Positions 58,655 through 64,000 of a DNA stretch of 64,000 nt are shown here, piece after piece. This stretch comes from Chionis minor. Its lineage: Eukaryota > Chordata > Aves > Charadriiformes > Chionididae. The notes beneath the pieces are model-generated. The model was not told the origin of the DNA. It made no database searches and saw nothing but the letters and a program-made list of their open reading frames with translations. Within the stretch, counting starts at the first letter, position 1; each line of letters opens with the position of its first letter. The DNA is taken from positions 1-64,000 of the forward strand of contig VZSF01000653.1 of the NCBI GenBank assembly GCA_013398295.1, given 5' to 3'. Position numbers and translations under genes: made by a program.

Positions 58655-58798
58655 GGGAAAATCTCTAAAATTTTTATTATCTAGGTATTCGTCTAGGTAT
58701 TCAGAGACTGATGAAGGACTAAGCAGTGATTACAAAAGCAAAGTGACAGAATTTCACATTTTGTGCAATTCTATTTCACTTCACAGCACTGGAGGCAT
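58655..58798 (-). other. Upstream MYH gene 3' UTR
   Basis: About 145 nt from the TAA to the inferred cleavage site, a size typical of sarcomeric MYH genes. Confidence 0.65.
58673..58678 (-). terminator. Upstream MYH gene polyadenylation signal
   Basis: AATAAA on the minus strand, 121-126 nt past the stop codon. Confidence 0.7.
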
Positions 58799-63743
<4,945 letters not shown>

Positions 63744-64000
63744 CTAGGAAAGTTCAGGTCAGTAAAATAACCTTCTTATAACTTATTTAAAAGTGTTAAC
63801 ATTGATAAGTAAATGCACATAAAAATATTTTGAATTAAACAAAATTTTATTTCTGTCACCTAATCCTAATCACTGGCACCTATCCCTATCTCTGAGTATG
63901 ACAAGTATTCATCTTAGAGGCAAGAACTGAGATATGACATACCCCTTTTTCCAATATCTGACTAGTCTTACTGTATATATGCACAAAGTCCAATGATCAC

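Overview
The window is bird genomic DNA carrying part of the fast/embryonic sarcomeric myosin heavy chain (MYH) cluster. All protein-coding exons recognised lie on the minus strand. Bird origin is inferred from CR1 LINE copies with ATTCTATG-type 3' tails, from a solo-LTR-like element that begins TGTCCTGGTTTGAG, and from the myosins themselves: the C-terminal tail of the upstream gene resembles bird fast MYH1-type heavy chains as I remember them. The species cannot be fixed from the sequence.

Layout by coordinate. (1) 1-120 is a G-rich (on the minus strand) tandem repeat just beyond the 3' end of the first myosin gene. (2) 437-37,836 holds a complete myosin heavy chain gene read right to left: TATA-type promoter near 37,860, two short non-coding exons (about 37,812-37,836 and 37,230-37,265), start codon at 34,822, 39 coding exons whose lengths add up to 5,817 nt (1,938 aa plus stop), stop at 601-603 and AATAAA at 437-448. 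Remembered human MYH13 shares its N-terminus, a diagnostic [10 protein letters not shown] stretch at the SH helices and a short tail after RD(I/V)G(G/S)Q, so I call it MYH13. (3) 37.9-58.65 kb is intergenic and rich in repeats: LTR-like and TG-rich repeat DNA at 38.6-40.6 kb, a CR1 nested inside another CR1 at 44.7-46.6 kb, a CR1 at 49.2-49.9 kb, fossil CR1 pieces, and a second block of the TG-rich family in opposite orientation at 53.6-54.3 kb. No host gene was recognised there. (4) 58.66-64 kb is the 3' part (last 12 exons, 651 aa) of the next MYH gene upstream, a bird fast-skeletal MYH1-type gene that runs off the right edge.

Both genes encode the long-tailed motor of the sarcomere thick filament: an actin-activated ATPase head, two IQ motifs for light chains, and a coiled-coil rod. 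They are tandem paralogs in the same orientation, as in the vertebrate cluster. Every complete exon they share has the same length in both genes.

The most unusual signals are patches of near-identity between the paralogs. A 113-nt stretch of exon 37 is 100% identical and most of exon 30 is 97% identical, against roughly 80% in a neighbouring exon, which points to gene conversion. The converted exon 37 of MYH13 is also bracketed by a ~280-bp direct repeat lying in the two flanking introns. No novel enzyme system, CRISPR array, operon or RNA gene was found.
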